The notes under the pieces: generated by a model
Told to the model about the DNA's origin: nothing
The model's database searches: none
Seen by the model: the letters and a program-made list of their open reading frames with translations, nothing else
In this document: positions 1 through 12,058 of the stretch, piece after piece
Position numbering within the stretch: the stretch's first letter is position 1
Layout: each line of letters starts with the position of its first letter
Made by a program: the position numbers and the translations under genes
From: Nephrocerus scutellatus
Taxonomy: Eukaryota > Arthropoda > Insecta > Diptera > Pipunculidae
DNA: 64,000 nt
Reading direction: 5' to 3'
NCBI GenBank assembly: GCA_947095585.1
Contig: OX352761.1
Location: 29,417,777-29,481,776, forward strand

Positions 1-136
1 AGACAACTTTATCACATTCGAACAGCGAACCTACATGAACCATAATAAAGCCAATTGGCAAGGTTTCACAGAACTGTACCATTCGCCTTCGCCTTTAAGA
101 TCTATACACTTTTGCATACGATCAAACCATTTATCG

Positions 137-1519
137 AACACTTTTTTTTATAATTATTATGTTCGGCTATATGCTTGGCACAGCGTGGGCGTTATGGAAA
201 AGGAGAAGAAAAGAGGAGATGTCTATGAGCCTTTTGAATGCCTGTGGATCATAGTGATGTGGAAAGACAGAGCTTGACAGAGCATTCCACATACGTGTTG
301 TACGGCAGAAGAACGAATCCTTGAACATAACTGTACGTCCGAAGATGGGCTTAAGGGTAAATTGATGAGCATTTAGAGCGCCACGAGTATTGCGGTTGAA
401 TTCAAGGAGAGGTGGCATGCATCTGGCTATTTCTCTTGAGCAACGCTGGTGGAAGAAACAATAAAAGAGTGACAGGCAGGAGACGTTCCTACGGTATTTG
501 AGTTCCACATGAGTGGTGGAGGGACGTCCCTCAAACATATATGAGAAGCTGAGAGTGCTTTCGTTAGCGAAAGAGTGAATTGGATTAGAAGTCACAGATA
601 AGAGATCATTAATTAAAATGAGAAAGAGTGTCGGGGACAGAGCAGAGCCCTGGGGAACGCCAGCATTTATGCGGTATAGCAACTGCACGAGTACGAATGA
701 ATATATGTCCCATAGAGTGTTCAATAATCTGAGGTGAAAGAGGCAGCAATGCACAATCTGGAAGCGTGGAGCTAGCTGCGAAATGCGCAGCAAACAGGAT
801 TGGTCTTGTCTACAGAGCTGTATTTTTTATTCTTTTCATGAATGACCATTTTTCATGAATGATATATTTTTTGCCTCAATTTTTGGTCGTAGGCGAATTT
901 GACTCGCCGAAGAGGAGCATTGCAATCATTTCTGGCTCGTTTAAAGTTTGGGATAAACTTTTTCATACCAATAAGAAAGATGTTTGTGATTGCATCAGCG
1001 GCGGCATCCACGTTGCTATAGCGAAACAATAGCGACCAGTTAATTCTCCAAAAGAAGTTGTAAAAGCCGTCCCAATCGGCTTTCTCGTATTGCCATACTG
1101 TTTTTTTGGGAGTTTTTTCTCTAACTGCGTGGTTTATTAACGAGAAATTAGCTGATACAACACAATGGTCAGACGAGACTAGAAGCGATAATACATTGGC
1201 GGAGTAATTATCAGGACGAGAGGTAAGGAACAAGTCAAGGGTGTTTGCGGGATAATTTGCAATGTCAGGTATTCTTGTAGGCTCATGAGTAGAGTTGAAA
1301 CTCTGTCTAAGTTGGGGCTTCTATAAAGAAAGCAGTAGTAGATGTTGCGCCGTTGTACCATTATTCTCAGCCATATGAAATTAAATTCCGCATTGGAACA
1401 TTGGCTTGATTCAGGCAAAAGTTTGAACGAAACATCACTACGGACATAAATTGCGAGCCCGCGTCGTGGGAAAATAATGGCACTAAGCAATACCCAGGCA
1501 GCAGATGAAGCGAAAAAAA
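137..1519 (-). pseudogene. Decayed CR1/jockey-group non-LTR retrotransposon (family A copy 1)
   Basis: Reverse-strand remains of a LINE polyprotein in several frames. An endonuclease-like part lies at about 1529-1179 (GLAIYVRSDV, YCFLYRSP), a linker region at 1233-853, and a reverse transcriptase block at 793-167 with the motif GVPQGSALSPTLFLILINDLL in the palm, followed by the typical LINE C-terminus FFCRTTRMWNALSSSVFP. The catalytic YADD has degenerated (FANES at the expected place). The 5' end is cut off next to the HINE at 1520; the 3' end lies near 137, where the text resembles the 3' end of the copy at 39256. Family A recurs at 39256-39860 and 54646-55640, all on the minus strand. Membership of the CR1/jockey group is inferred from motif style; the exact clade is not certain. 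It is non-functional. Confidence 0.8.
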
Positions 1520-2088
1520 AACAACCCATAAAAATTAAAATTTTTCATCTAAATTCTCTAATCGCAGAAATTGATATGGGAGCCCCTCGATCCTGGGCCA
1601 TTTTTTTTTATTGTAGAAGAAAATCATCGAAACAAACATTTGACATCAGATGTTAAAATTGAAAAAGCTCAGATCATTTTATTCTGAGCACTTAGAGCAC
1701 GCTCATACTCTGAGCAAATAAGAAACACGAACATTTATCTTGAGAACTCTTTGACTGCTCTGAACTAATTTATGAAAACGCCAAATGACAGAATATTGTA
1801 TTGTATAAGTATTGTTTATTGGGTATACACATGTGTGTAAAATTTGAAGAAAATCGGGTAAATTTTTTAAAATTTTTGTTTGGGAGCCCCCCGACCCCGC
1901 AGCCCGAGGGGCCTCAAAATTTAATAGAAAGTGTTGTCTCCGGAAATACGCATGTGTGCAAAATTTCAATAAAATCGGGCCATGGGAAGTGGGTTAAAAA
2001 TTGATCGCAAGAATCCACGACAGACGACCGACCGACGACCGACCGACGACCCACGGGCAAGTGAAGTTAATATAGAGAATTTAAAAAT
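1520..2088 (+). mobile_element. Helentron-like/DINE-like non-autonomous element (HINE), copy 1
   Basis: Begins with the conserved block around CCATAAAAATTAAAATTTTT followed by AAATTCTCTA, and ends with GTGAAGTTAATATAGAGAAT; the TCTCT and AGAGA segments form short subterminal inverted repeats. A GACC/GACG tetranucleotide-like run lies just before the 3' end (about 2021-2055). The interior holds about two copies of a unit reading ACACATGTGTG, AAAATCGGG, GGGAGCCCC. No protein is encoded; short frames here are incidental. The same ends occur in six other copies in this window. Assignment to DINE-1/Helentron-derived elements rests on the architecture (subterminal inverted repeats, tetranucleotide microsatellite near the 3' end) and is an inference. 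Confidence 0.7.
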
Positions 2089-2744
2089 CGTTCTCAGCCC
2101 ACGTATGTTACTGAGATCCACTCTGAAACTACACATAACTACAAAAAAAAACACGCAAAACACAACTTACCGCTTCTTTTAACCGAATTGGGAAGTGGAT
2201 GTCTCAAAATGGATTATTAACACAAATTTACAGCGCCTTCTTCGGTCTTTCGTCGAGAACGCTGTCGAATTGGCACACCAAACCTTCACTGTACCCAGCA
2301 AATCGAAATCGCTGTTAGTTTCACATTTTTACTTAATTTTTAAAAATTTATCAGACGCGCAGCTACAAGATACTTGCAAAGAATTTGTGTCATTTTAGGC
2401 TGGAGATGTATCAACTTATTTAATATCTGAAATATCTTTAGTAATAATCTTTATTCCAGTAGACAGAAAAAATAGTTTAAATAGTTTACATTTTTTAACA
2501 CTAAAATTTTATGATATTTTTTTCTAATTTTATAATAGAATTGCGTATATTTTTTAAACTCTTTTGTAATTGTTTAGTAAGTTGAAGCTAGTTAAAACTT
2601 CCCTTCGCTCTTCTATAGCTCAAGAACGATTATCAGCATTGGCGTTATTGTCTATTGAATCAGAGACGAAGCAAAACTATAAATTTCAGCCAATAGATTT
2701 CTAATTTTGCGGAAGAAAAAGCAAGAAGGTGCAATTTTTATGTA
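2089..2744. other. AT-rich non-coding stretch
   Basis: No coding frame, RNA gene or repeat that I recognise. Homopolymer runs of T and A are common, as in the rest of the unique DNA of the window. Confidence 0.4.
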
Positions 2745-3210
2745 TTTGACGTGACAACATCTCACTTCAAGGTTTAAGGAGTACATGTTCAAAAAGCAAA
2801 ATGTTAAGTGAGACAGACACTGTTATGTCCCATCTTAATTGTCATGATTTAGTTTTATATTTATATGTACATAGCTATATATATTATTTGGTTATTATTT
2901 ATATATTTATTTTTTTATTTTTGTAAGAGAAAATACTTTATCAATTCTGTGATCTGGCCAATAGGGTCTGGAATCTTGGGAACTAAGCCATTTCTCAAGC
3001 GATTCGTATGAATGTCGGTATGTAGGACTAAGATGTGAGTATAAGACTTGTTGTTCCTATGGAAATTCTAGGATATGGTCACTAGAGTCTGGGATTTTGG
3101 GAACTATGCCATTTTTGAGATGTCCTTTCGTGTATCTGTCCCACAGACAGGAATATCTTTGTTTTATTTGCTTTCGTCACTGGCAGACATTGTCACGCTC
3201 AAAGCTTTTT
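2745..3210. repeat. Interspersed repeat B, copy 1
   Basis: Clearly related to 17873-18270. Shared landmarks in the same order are GACGTGACAAC, CTCACT, GGTTTAAGG, TTCAAAAAG, ATTTCTCAAGCGATTCG, GGTATGTAGG, CTAAGATGTGA, TGGAAATTCT, TTCGTGTATC, CACAGACA and GACGTTGTCACGCTCAAA or close variants. No coding content is seen. It contains an internal repetition of the phrase GGTCTGGAATCTTGGGAACT / GAGTCTGGGATTTTGGGAACT. The class of element is unknown. Confidence 0.6.
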
Positions 3211-3254
3211 GTTTCACTAAAACAATGAAAATAATTCTTTTAAATTGATGGTAA

Positions 3255-5260
3255 TGATGATGGTGATGATAATGGGTATCTACCAATAGCACTCTGCGAC
3301 CCATAATGAACTAATGCGCGCCTCCTAACTAGTGCTATGGAGACAGTGCATGCCCGTCGCTATAGCACCCCCTCCATACCAATGGCTCTTATGAACCTAA
3401 TGATATGGTGTGGGTTCAGTGAGTGCCGTTCAGACTCTGAGATCCCGTGAGTTCCCAAGTGGTCTCTCTGTGTCTGTCGGATCGTTGCTCTGCATTCATT
3501 GAGAAGATACTACAAAGCCTGCAGCTGCCATCCTCTTCTAGTTGTATTTTCTTTATGTGCCCTTCAGTCTACAATGTCCTGTTAGGAAACCCGTTAGGAT
3601 TCTTATATGACTTCTACTAAGTCGCAACATCGAGAGAGACCTCTTTGGGTCATAGTTTCCCATCATTTCCTTCGATTTTCGTAGACCTGGGAAATTTTTC
3701 CATTTTACGGAAGCAGTTGCTTTACCTATTCTGCGTATTTCCTCCTACATTATGTGGTACCCTATGCCACAAAATGGTTCTGGCCCAAGCGGAGTTTCTG
3801 CTTCTTTGTTAGCGAGCATATCCGCTGCTTCATTGCCTTCTATGCCATAGTGTCATAACACCTAGTACAAACGTACCTTGTTTACTTCGCCAAGTCTGTT
3901 TTGCTTCGCCCTACACTCCCCCACCAGTCTTGACCTGATGCAGAATGCATCTAGGGCTTTTAGCGCAGCTTCGCTATCTGTCATGATAGCTATTTCCTGC
4001 CTCACGTAGTTTCTCTCCAGATTTAAGTGAGGACATCTTTCGATGGCATGTACTTCTGCCTGGAATATGCTCGGGTACTGCCCCATTGCTTCAAAGTTAT
4101 TGGTTCTTGGCCGACTCCCGCACCCGTGCTTTCTGCTTTATTTGATCCATCCGTATACTACTTTATGGCTCCAGGATGTATCTGGTATTTAGTGTCAGAT
4201 CTGTATTCCTATTTCATGCAATTCAATTCAATTGGCACCATGTTGTCACAAGGCATGCTGGCTAATGGAACCTGTATGGTTAGAGATTACACAAATTCCC
4301 TTGCCCTAACGTCCGTGAAGCTGCCTACCTTGCTCAAACTTAACTTCGTTTCCCCGGATTTTTTCTCTACCCCTATATGTAGTGGGAGTAGCCCAAGAAT
4401 TAGCTCCATACCCGCCGTGTGGCAGGTTCTCATGGCCTCTGTAATTAAAACACAGGGCACCCTCTGCACTTTTTCCAATTCCCTTCTCGTGGTGCTTAGT
4501 TTGATTCTATTCGCCCATGCCACTGCTCCATAAGTAATCATTGGAATAACTATCATGGTGTACATCAGTGCATTATCCTGGGATTTTCTACTCTATCTGC
4601 AGAGGGGTTCCCCTTCGAAAGATACAGCTCATGCTGCCTATTGGTGGCAGGCTTCCAGTCAGGTTTGCAGGACTGCTGTCCCGGCTTCATCATGGTTGAA
4701 TTTGCCCCCTCACCACCCGTCATTGGCTTAGGGTTCAAGCCCCATGATCAGAGTAAATCTTTCGCTCCACCGGAACCGCTGCTTTTCTGGTGCTTAGCCT
4801 TGGCTCAGGTTGTCGGGTCGACTGCCCCAGTTTCCCCTTGCCAAGTTCCCCCCACAATTGCTCCTCGTTGGCCTTTGGGCTAATCCCCCCGACCAACTCT
4901 GGATCTCTCGCAGGGCTCGTTTTGGAGCATTCGCTCCACTTTAGCCGCTGCCTTTGACGTGGCCATGCGCTTATTTAGATATTTTTTTTTAAGTTCTCCC
5001 TATATAGTCCCACGAGTAATGAGGAAACATAAAGCCTCCAGCCCAGAACCTCTTTCACTGGAGGGCCTACTTATACGTGGAGGTCAGCAGGTATCCACGG
5101 GCTCCGTTCGAGATAGCACGTTTACCCCCAGCTACCAACAATTTCACTGGGCACGGATCACTTGACACCACTGGATTAGGGGTTCTTTTAAATCAACTGG
5201 GCCTCTAAATTACTTCTTGCACCTTGGCTTCCCGCTCAAAAGTCCATCGCACTAATTACT
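3255..5260 (-). pseudogene. Internally deleted LINE with RNase H domain
   Basis: Read on the minus strand, an ORF1/5'-region-like segment at about 5260-4600 (phrases such as ELVGGISPKANEEQLWGELG) runs directly into the C-terminal part of a reverse transcriptase at 4565-4287 (IVIPMITYGAVAWANR, LEKVQRVPCVLITEAMRT) and then an RNase H domain at about 4160-3780 (AEVHAIERC, IMTDSEAALKALD, and later EGNEAADMLANKEAE), with a SCRLC zinc-knuckle remnant near 3530. The 3' end has a TCATCATCACC-like tail at about 3248-3275. Most of the endonuclease and the catalytic RT core are missing at about 4570-4620, and stops interrupt the rest. It belongs to the RNase H-bearing LINE group (I/R1/LOA type); the clade is uncertain, and that the 4600-5260 part is ORF1 of the same element is inferred. 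Confidence 0.65.
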
Positions 5261-7104
5261 AGAGCCAAGGCGCCCACGTCATTTTATTTTAATAGAGCCT
5301 TATTAATGAACGCGGTAGACTGTTCTGTGCTTCTAAGTTATATACATCTTAATGAGTACACGCTGTCTACACGCACGAACCTTTGTTTTTTTTATTTATT
5401 TTGTTTTTTTTCTCAATGCGTTCGTATGGGATAAGGAGCAAACATTTTTTCTTTAATTATTTTTTTTTCTTTGCGGCACACCGAAGTTTCACAACATCAA
5501 CAGTGAAACCTCTTCATTTTTATATTTTATATCAATTTTGAATATTAAAATAAATAAAACAAAGAACAAGTTTGGCAAATTGTTAATTAGGAATGTAGTG
5601 TGTTGTATCCTTAGACTTAGAAATGGTTGTTCCCATGCGTTATTTTTTTTTATAACTGCTGATTTTTAATATTCCATTCGATATTTTAAATTTATTGCTG
5701 CTGGTAAGATATCCTGATAGCCGACGCATGCCACCGTACATACATAGTTTTTCTTGCGTATCGTCCTTAGGACAAATACCTCCGATTTGATTTACTTCAG
5801 TCGGCTATCCCTTACCACAACCTTAATATGTTTTGGTTTTTCCATCTTTTGTCCTTTAGGTCTTCGAGGATGTTTTTTTTAAGGGATATATTTTGGTATC
5901 CCAAAAAGAAGAAGAATTATTGTCTTTTTTTAAATATGACACTCCTTTAACATAAGTGTAAGTTGTTGGCCTACCTAATCCGGGTAATTTTGTGAATTAA
6001 AAAATCAAAAATGCATTTTGGCTTTCCGACAAAAGTTTAATGGTAAATAGATTGATAACGTTGTCCTTTAGTTCCTAAAGTCGTTGCTATAATATTCAAA
6101 TATAAGATAAGGATACAGAGGATGAAGTTACTCTGGTTACTAAGACTGCAATACAAATCTAAAAACCTCATTTTATTATTTTTGTTCGTTTCGTCCTTCT
6201 TCAAACTTCATATTCACAATGCTTGGGCAGACAAGCAAATGGAGAACTCAAATACATTTCTGTTTTTTTTTTCGGTTTTTTCAAAAATAAAGATTCGGAT
6301 GAATATTTGATAAATCACAATAGCCGTTGGCTATGATTTTTCTCTGATTTACAAAAGGAAAACAGAGGAGGTTGTCCGTGCTTGTAACTCTTCCTCTTAA
6401 TCGGTCAGTCGAGAGACCAGGCAGGCGAATTACATAGAGCCCGAAATATACTTAACCATAAACTGACTGGCTGAAGGTCAAGGGACATATAACAAATAGA
6501 AAACCAAAGGGGAATTACGAGCATTGATATCATCTATCTTCAGACAATTTATGTAAATTTTATGGACACGTTATGAATGGCGTGGTCTTGAGTGGGGATA
6601 AGCGGGAGGAGGAGGAGAATCAATTTTTTTTTTGCATTTGGTTTGAAAAATAAACCACGCTAATGCGAAGAATCTTCTTTGTTGCTTATAAAGATCTAAT
6701 AAGGAGTTTTTTATTTCTTTTTCGGTAAAATAAAAAACTTTTATGCGTTCTCTTGGGGAAAAAAGGGCTTTATATTTGCGATTGGATAATATTAGATAAG
6801 TTGTTTAATATATAATGCAGTCTCAGGCATGCAATTAGCAATCAAAAGCAAATAAATTGTTTTTTTTGTTGTTGCAGCAATCCTCTGTGATTTCACTCTC
6901 TCCATCTACTCGTGTGGCTCATCAGACACGGGATATCAAAATTGGCCCCTGACATTGATCTGCTCACAATTTCAGCCCTCCAGGTCGTAAGAAAGGTGGT
7001 TAAAAAGGACACGCGCCACACGCGAAACGCAACATGCGTCACATGCAGTATATAAAAAAAAAAATAGTTCAAAAATTACAAAATTTGAAAAAGGACTTTT
7101 TTTT
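5261..7104. other. AT-rich non-coding stretch with a repeat D scrap
   Basis: No gene recognised. At about 6990-7045 a short reverse-oriented piece (AAGGTGGTTAAAAAGGACACG, then CGCCACACGCGAAACGC) matches the CACACGACCT-type tandem repeat at 18275-18910. The rest is AT-rich with long T runs. Confidence 0.4.
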
Positions 7105-7225
7105 TTAATTTCCAACGTTCATCTAGTTCTGAGCTATGTTTAAAGTTTCAAGTCCCTACTTCAAGTTCAAGGAAGTTAGTCTAAAATCAATTACAAAATT
7201 CCACCCGAACAGACAGACATATACG
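7105..7225 (+). repeat. Interspersed repeat C, left half (target of the LOA insertion)
   Basis: Shares TTCTGAGCTATGTTTAAAGTTTCAA, the segment AATTACAA.ATTCCACC and the run up to CGAAAGCGAGCT with 57070-57180. The repeat is interrupted after AAGCGAGCTAAT by the LOA element and resumes at 12553. The written landmarks are spread over the interval; no coding content is seen. Confidence 0.6.
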
Positions 7226-7238
7226 AAAGCGAGCTAAT
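7226..7238 (+). repeat. Target-site duplication, left copy
   Basis: AAAGCGAGCTAAT, identical to 12540-12552 at the other end of the LOA element. Target-primed reverse transcription is known to make such duplications of roughly this size. Confidence 0.85.
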
Positions 7239-7325
7239 TTTTTTTATTATTATTATATTTGGTGGGCTGAAAAGCCTTGTGCACTGCGACCTAGAGATCT
7301 ATTGTACATCCCAGATGCCAGATGT

Positions 7326-8190
7326 TTACCACTTAATGTGGTGGCTAAGTTCCTTGATGAAGTGCATGATGTCCACCAGGTCGATTGATCCGGCAGTCTG
7401 CATTTGAACTGTATTAGCCTTGAGGTACTTTAGTCTCTTCCGGGTGAGGGCAACACAGATGAAGAGTATTTGTTCTGGTGTTTCTTTGGCCTCGTTGCAG
7501 AAACGGCATGTATCCGTTTGGGATTTTCCCATTTTCATTAGGTGGCTGTAGAATGGGCAATGTCCCGTCATGTACCAGACCAGGGATCTGAGTGCATGAC
7601 GGCTTAGTTTTAGTGCTTTGTCTATGTGATTTATTTTGTAATTCATAAGCTTTTTTGTTTGTCTCATCCCAGAGGATGATTCCCATTCAGCTTCCATGGT
7701 GTTGTTTGCCCACTCCTTAATCTTGTTCTTGAGGTGGCTTTTAGAAAAGGCAATGCTTGGTTCGGGGCCGTTGAAAATTTCCTCTGCGCCTTCCCTTGCG
7801 AAGAGGTCTGCTGCCTCGTTCCCTTCGATGCCTGAATGACCGGGAGACCCCATTAGGGTGATCTTGTTTGTTTTAGCCAGTTCGTTTAGGTGGCAGTAGC
7901 AGCTCTACGTTATTTTAGAGTTAAATACTGGGCCTTTTAATGCAAATAGTGCGGCCTGGCTATCTGAGATCATGTAAATCTCGGTTCTACTGTATCTTCT
8001 TTTGATACATTCTAGGGTACAGGCTTCCAGTGTTGCTGTTTCTGGCTGAAAGACGGTTGGGGATTTTCCAAGGGGTATTCTTAATGCGGATCTAGGTCAA
8101 AATACTCCTGCTCCTGTTCCAGTTCTATTTTTAGATCCATCTGTGTACCAGATAGATGCATGGTGGGGACGATTATTTATGATATTCTCA
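7326..8190 (-). pseudogene. LOA LINE: RNase H domain and C-terminal zinc-knuckle region
   Basis: The RNase H catalytic landmarks are all visible: YTDGSK near 8130, ETATLEAC near 8045, SDSQAALFAL near 7965 and GHSGIEGNEAAD at about 7845-7810. RNase H removes the RNA strand after reverse transcription. Downstream come helical sequence (KLMNYKINHIDKALKLSRHA) and CRFCNEAKETPEQILFIC, a putative CCHC-like motif that is common at LINE C-termini. A stop interrupts the frame at about 8097 and the linking sequence between about 8097 and 7853 is damaged by further stops. The end KELSHHIKW resembles the end of the fragment at 33779 (KELSNHTMW). Confidence 0.85.
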
Positions 8191-8407
8191 ACTTGATTCC
8201 GTTCCGGTAATCTTATCATGAAGTTCCTTTGGAAATGAGTTGTTTTTATCATTGAGTCTGATTGTAGGACAAGTGCTTCCTCCAAGTTGATTTTGGAGAT
8301 GATGCTTGTATGCCCTTGTCTATTTTTTTTGATTTGTTTAACTATGTTCAGTGTAATTAGTCTTAAGCCAGCTTCACTTTTGATGTGAACGTGAAGTGGC
8401 GGAAGTC

Positions 8408-9887
8408 CTAGTAGCTTTTCAAGACACTTAGACAGATTACTCTTTGGATTTTGTTTAGTTTTGAGCGTGTTTGCGATTGCTCTGTTTTTGGCCACCAAAT
8501 CAGGGCTGCGTAGGTGAGCCTGGGTCTTATGATGCTCTGGTATAGCCAAATTGTCATTTGTGGGTTTATTCCCCACGTTTTATTAATCGTTCTTTGGCAA
8601 ATAAAGTATGAGTTATTTGCCCTGTTGGTGATGTACTTCATGTGGGAGTTCCATGTAAGTTTTTGGTCAAACATGACCCCCAGGTATTTGGCTTCAGGCG
8701 TTATTCGGAGGATTTTGCCTTGGAAACTTAGTGTTGGAAGAGTTAGTCTTCTTTTTCTTGTAAAAACAGTGCAGACTACCTTGTCTGGGTTTATACTAAG
8801 GTTTACCTCTTTGCACCATTCGTTTGTTAGTTTGAGAGCAAACTTCATACGTTCAGTTATCGTGCTCTCGTATTTACCGTGAACCATTAAGACTAGGTCG
8901 TCCACATAGCTAATGTTTGTGATTAGGTTGGTTTAAAGCCTGACTAGTAACTGATCCATTACTAGCAGCCACAAGAGTGGTGATAGGACACCACCTTGTA
9001 GACATCCTCTAGTTGCCGCTACTGTAACGGTTTCATCACCAAACGAGGCTTGAATCTTCCTACCTTTTAGCATGCTCATGACCCATTCTATGGTTGGGGA
9101 GTCTATTCCCCTGTTTCTTGCTTGTGTTTGAATTATTTCAAAACCAGTGTTGTCAAAAGCGCCTTGTATATCAATCAAGGCGCACATTAACATTTCTTTG
9201 CTTCGAAGAGTGTCTTCGATTTCTGTTGTCAGCTCATGTAAAGCTGTTTCGGTTGATTTTCCAGTCTGATAAGCATGTTGACTTGGATTCAGAGGGTTTT
9301 GTTGGAGTATGTTAGTTCTTATATGGTGTCCTAGTAGCTTCTCCATGGCTTTAAGTATAAATGATGTGAGGCTGATTGGCCTGTAAGACCTGGTATCCTC
9401 GGGGGCTTTCTTCCCTATCTTTGGTAAGAAAATCGCTCGCACTTCTCTCCAGCACCTTGGAACATATTCTAGGCAGTAGCTGGCTTTGTAGAGTTTCAAG
9501 AGTAGTGATTCTATAAGGTTAAGGCCACGTTGCAGGAGAATTGGGAAAACACCATCTCCTCCAGGGTCCAGGGTGTATGGGCCGAAAGAGTTCACTGCCC
9601 AGCGAACTCCCTTAGTTGTCCTCGTTTTCTTCTTGATTATCTAGCATTAAGCAGTTAGGGAAATTACTTTGTGCTAAGCATTCAAGAGTTTCTAGTCTTG
9701 TTGTAGTCAGTTCGCCGTTAGGTTTTTTGACTGATCCGAGTGGATTAGTATGCTCTATGGAGAGGGCTTTGTGTAGTCGGTATGCTGTTGGAAGTTTGTC
9801 CATGCTTTCACAAAACTCCCTGCAGCTTTTTCTTTTGCTGTTCCTTAGAGCAGCGTTATATTTGGTAAGGGAGGTTCGACAGGGCAC
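8408..9887 (-). pseudogene. LOA LINE: reverse transcriptase domain
   Basis: The frame from 9595 to 8408 is continuous except for one TAA at 8933-8935. Palm motifs: ALIDIQGAFDN (first catalytic aspartate), CLQGGVLSPLLWLLVMD, then SYVDDLVLMVHG just beyond the stop, where YVDD replaces the commoner YADD. Thumb sequence AKYLGVMFDQKLTW and WLYQSIIRPRLTYAALIWW follow. Upstream, 9887-9612 in another frame holds the endonuclease-RT linker. After about 8570 the reading shifts frame into the RNase H part. The enzyme would copy element RNA onto nicked DNA. Confidence 0.87.
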
Positions 9888-10099
9888 CCAGTTATTTGTT
9901 CGTTTGGCCCTGTTGAAAAGTTTTCGGATTTCTCTTTTCTTGACCTCGAGATCGTGGTTCCTCCATGGAACATCCCTTGTGCTTTTGATTTGAATAGCGG
10001 GACAGCTTGTATTGTAGGCACCTATAATTACCTCGGTTAGATCGCTCGCAGAACTGTCTAAATCGACAATCGAGTTAATGCGTGGAACTAGTACCTGTT

Positions 10100-10870
10100 A
10101 AGTTTAATTGCGGCTTATCTTGAAAGATCTGCCATTCGATTTGTTTGGGGTTCTAATGAGGGATTGAACCCTGTTGGGAGTTTTTATGTCAAATCTAATG
10201 TACATGTGGTCGGAGAATGATACATCCTTCATGACATGCCAGTTGTAAATCGCACTGGCCGTACTCTTGTCTGACAGAGAAAGGTCTAGTACTTCCCTCC
10301 TGATGGCGTTCATGAAGGTTGCGTCATTTCCCACGTTGTTAATTATGATATTCTCAGATAGGCAGAAGTTTAAGAGTGACTCACCTCTTGTGTTGGTGTC
10401 GGTGCTTCCCCAGACTATGTGGTGTGAATTCGCATCGCAGCCGATCACATAACTCTGCTTATGAGCTGAGCAGTAAGCTAAGAAGCTCTGTGTTGTTGCC
10501 GGTGGGTGTTCATCTTCATCTCCGGGGAAGTAGGCAGCGGCGATGTTTAGAGTGCCCTTGCTTCTGTTGGTTTTCTGTGTCTCTAGAGATATCGCGGTTA
10601 TGTCTCTGGAAATACATTGATTTATAGAAAAGATATTGAAAGTGTGGCTACATAGGATTGCTGTCCTTGGTCTTTCGACACCCTTTGCTATAGATCAACT
10701 TACCAAATTTACTAGGGATTCCCTGAATTTTTCCTTTGTTGGTTCATGGCTCTTGAATAAGGACCATGTCCCAGTTGTTTGCCACAAAAAGGAAGCAAAG
10801 ATTGGCAGTGGCTGCCTTGGACATATGCAGGTTTATTTGCACGCATTTCAACATTATTAGTGAATTTTGG
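10100..10870 (-). pseudogene. LOA LINE: endonuclease domain
   Basis: Apurinic/apyrimidinic-like endonuclease remains in more than one frame. Early text near 10830-10730 reads like the N-terminus (QINLHMSKAATANL, WDMVLIQEPW, with the glutamate of the QEPW motif). The later part, 10448-10104, carries GCDANSHHIVWGSTDTN (metal/catalytic aspartate and asparagine region), RGESLLNFCLSENI and SFSDHMYIRFDI, the final SDH histidine motif. This enzyme nicks the target DNA. The middle of the domain is broken by frameshifts and stops. Confidence 0.82.
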
Positions 10871-11416
10871 GTTGTCTGGTCTTTCTTGTGTGCCCTGTGT
10901 TGTTGAAATAGCGTCTGGCTGAATAGGCCTTGCTGTTGATAGGCCGTGCTTTTTCGATCTTCTGGCCCGGATATTTTTGCCCGACTTTTCTATACCGTGA
11001 TCAGTATGAATGGATTTCACTGGCTGGTTTGGTGGTTTGGTGCTTATTGTGTTTGGGCGTTGTATTGGCTTTGTAGACCGATTCGACTGCCCTGGTTTAG
11101 GAGATACAGTTTTAGGTCTCGCTTCCGTTGCGTCTTTTGTGCTTTTGTCTTGGTCCTTTTTTAACCGGAAGTAGACAGACCCGAAGAGCCAGTTGACTCT
11201 ATAATTGGAGATTTTAAGATTCTCGGTTATTTTCAGCGAGGCGGAAACGGTTACTTAGAGGTAGTCATTCTCTCTGTCTTTGCGAGAGATGATCTTCCAA
11301 TCCGCGTTTCGCAACTCCTTGTTTTGGACCACTAGACGCCTGATTATTTTTTCATTCGTTTCGTTCCTGCAGTGCGGAAGATACACGTAGAAAATTTGAT
11401 TCCGAGGGATTTCATC

Positions 11417-12058
11417 CTACCCGACTATTTTTAAGTTGGCCTCTGCCCATGGCCTGAGGCTAGGAACAGTCTTTTTAAGCCACGTTGCCGTGTCCTCGTC
11501 TGCATAATTAATCGAAAGCCACCCATTTTTTTGTCGGCAGCCCAGAAAGGTAGGGCTTATACCTGTGATCTTCATGTTTCTGGATGTTTCTGCAGCTTTG
11601 GGGATGGGATAGGTTTGCCTATCTCGCTTGGGTGGATTTTGGGGGCTGGAGTCATCTGAGAGGCATCGTTTGTTGGTTTTAAGGACAGTTCTGTCCTTGA
11701 TTTTGGTGTGGCATTTAGCTAATGCCTCTTCGTGGGTCAGTCCTTTTTGCTTCAAGAAGGTCAGTCGTTTCGTGGCAGCTCCGCTCAGGTGTTGTCTCTT
11801 TGTCTTCTTGTCAACAAGTTCTAGACTAGTCAGTTCGTCCCTTATGTCAGCTGTTGTTGATGTGGATATGTCGTCCAAGCATTTTGGCACGATGGAGCCT
11901 TGTACTTGGACGTAATCCACGGTAATGCTCGACGAGACTGTGCTGTCGTAGTTTGTGTTTTCACTCTCAGAAGTAGGACCTAGTGGGTCCTTGGCTTCTG
12001 AGATTAGTGCGTTTGGAGGAGCACCGCCCTCAGGAATTTTATTGTCTGAACTATCCAT
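11417..12058 (-). pseudogene. LOA LINE: ORF1 (nucleic-acid-binding protein), N-terminal part
   Basis: A 213-residue frame with an acidic, serine/threonine-rich N-terminus, then LSGAATKRLTFLKQKGLTHEEALAKC, a signature found in LOA-clade ORF1 proteins, a basic stretch (NPPKRDR), and PTFLGCRQKNGWLSINYADEDTATWLKK. The frame stops at 11417, but related text continues below it, so the protein is cut short by a stop or shift. The ATG at 12058 is the natural start; about 480 bp of leader lie upstream. In life ORF1 would bind element RNA. Confidence 0.82.
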
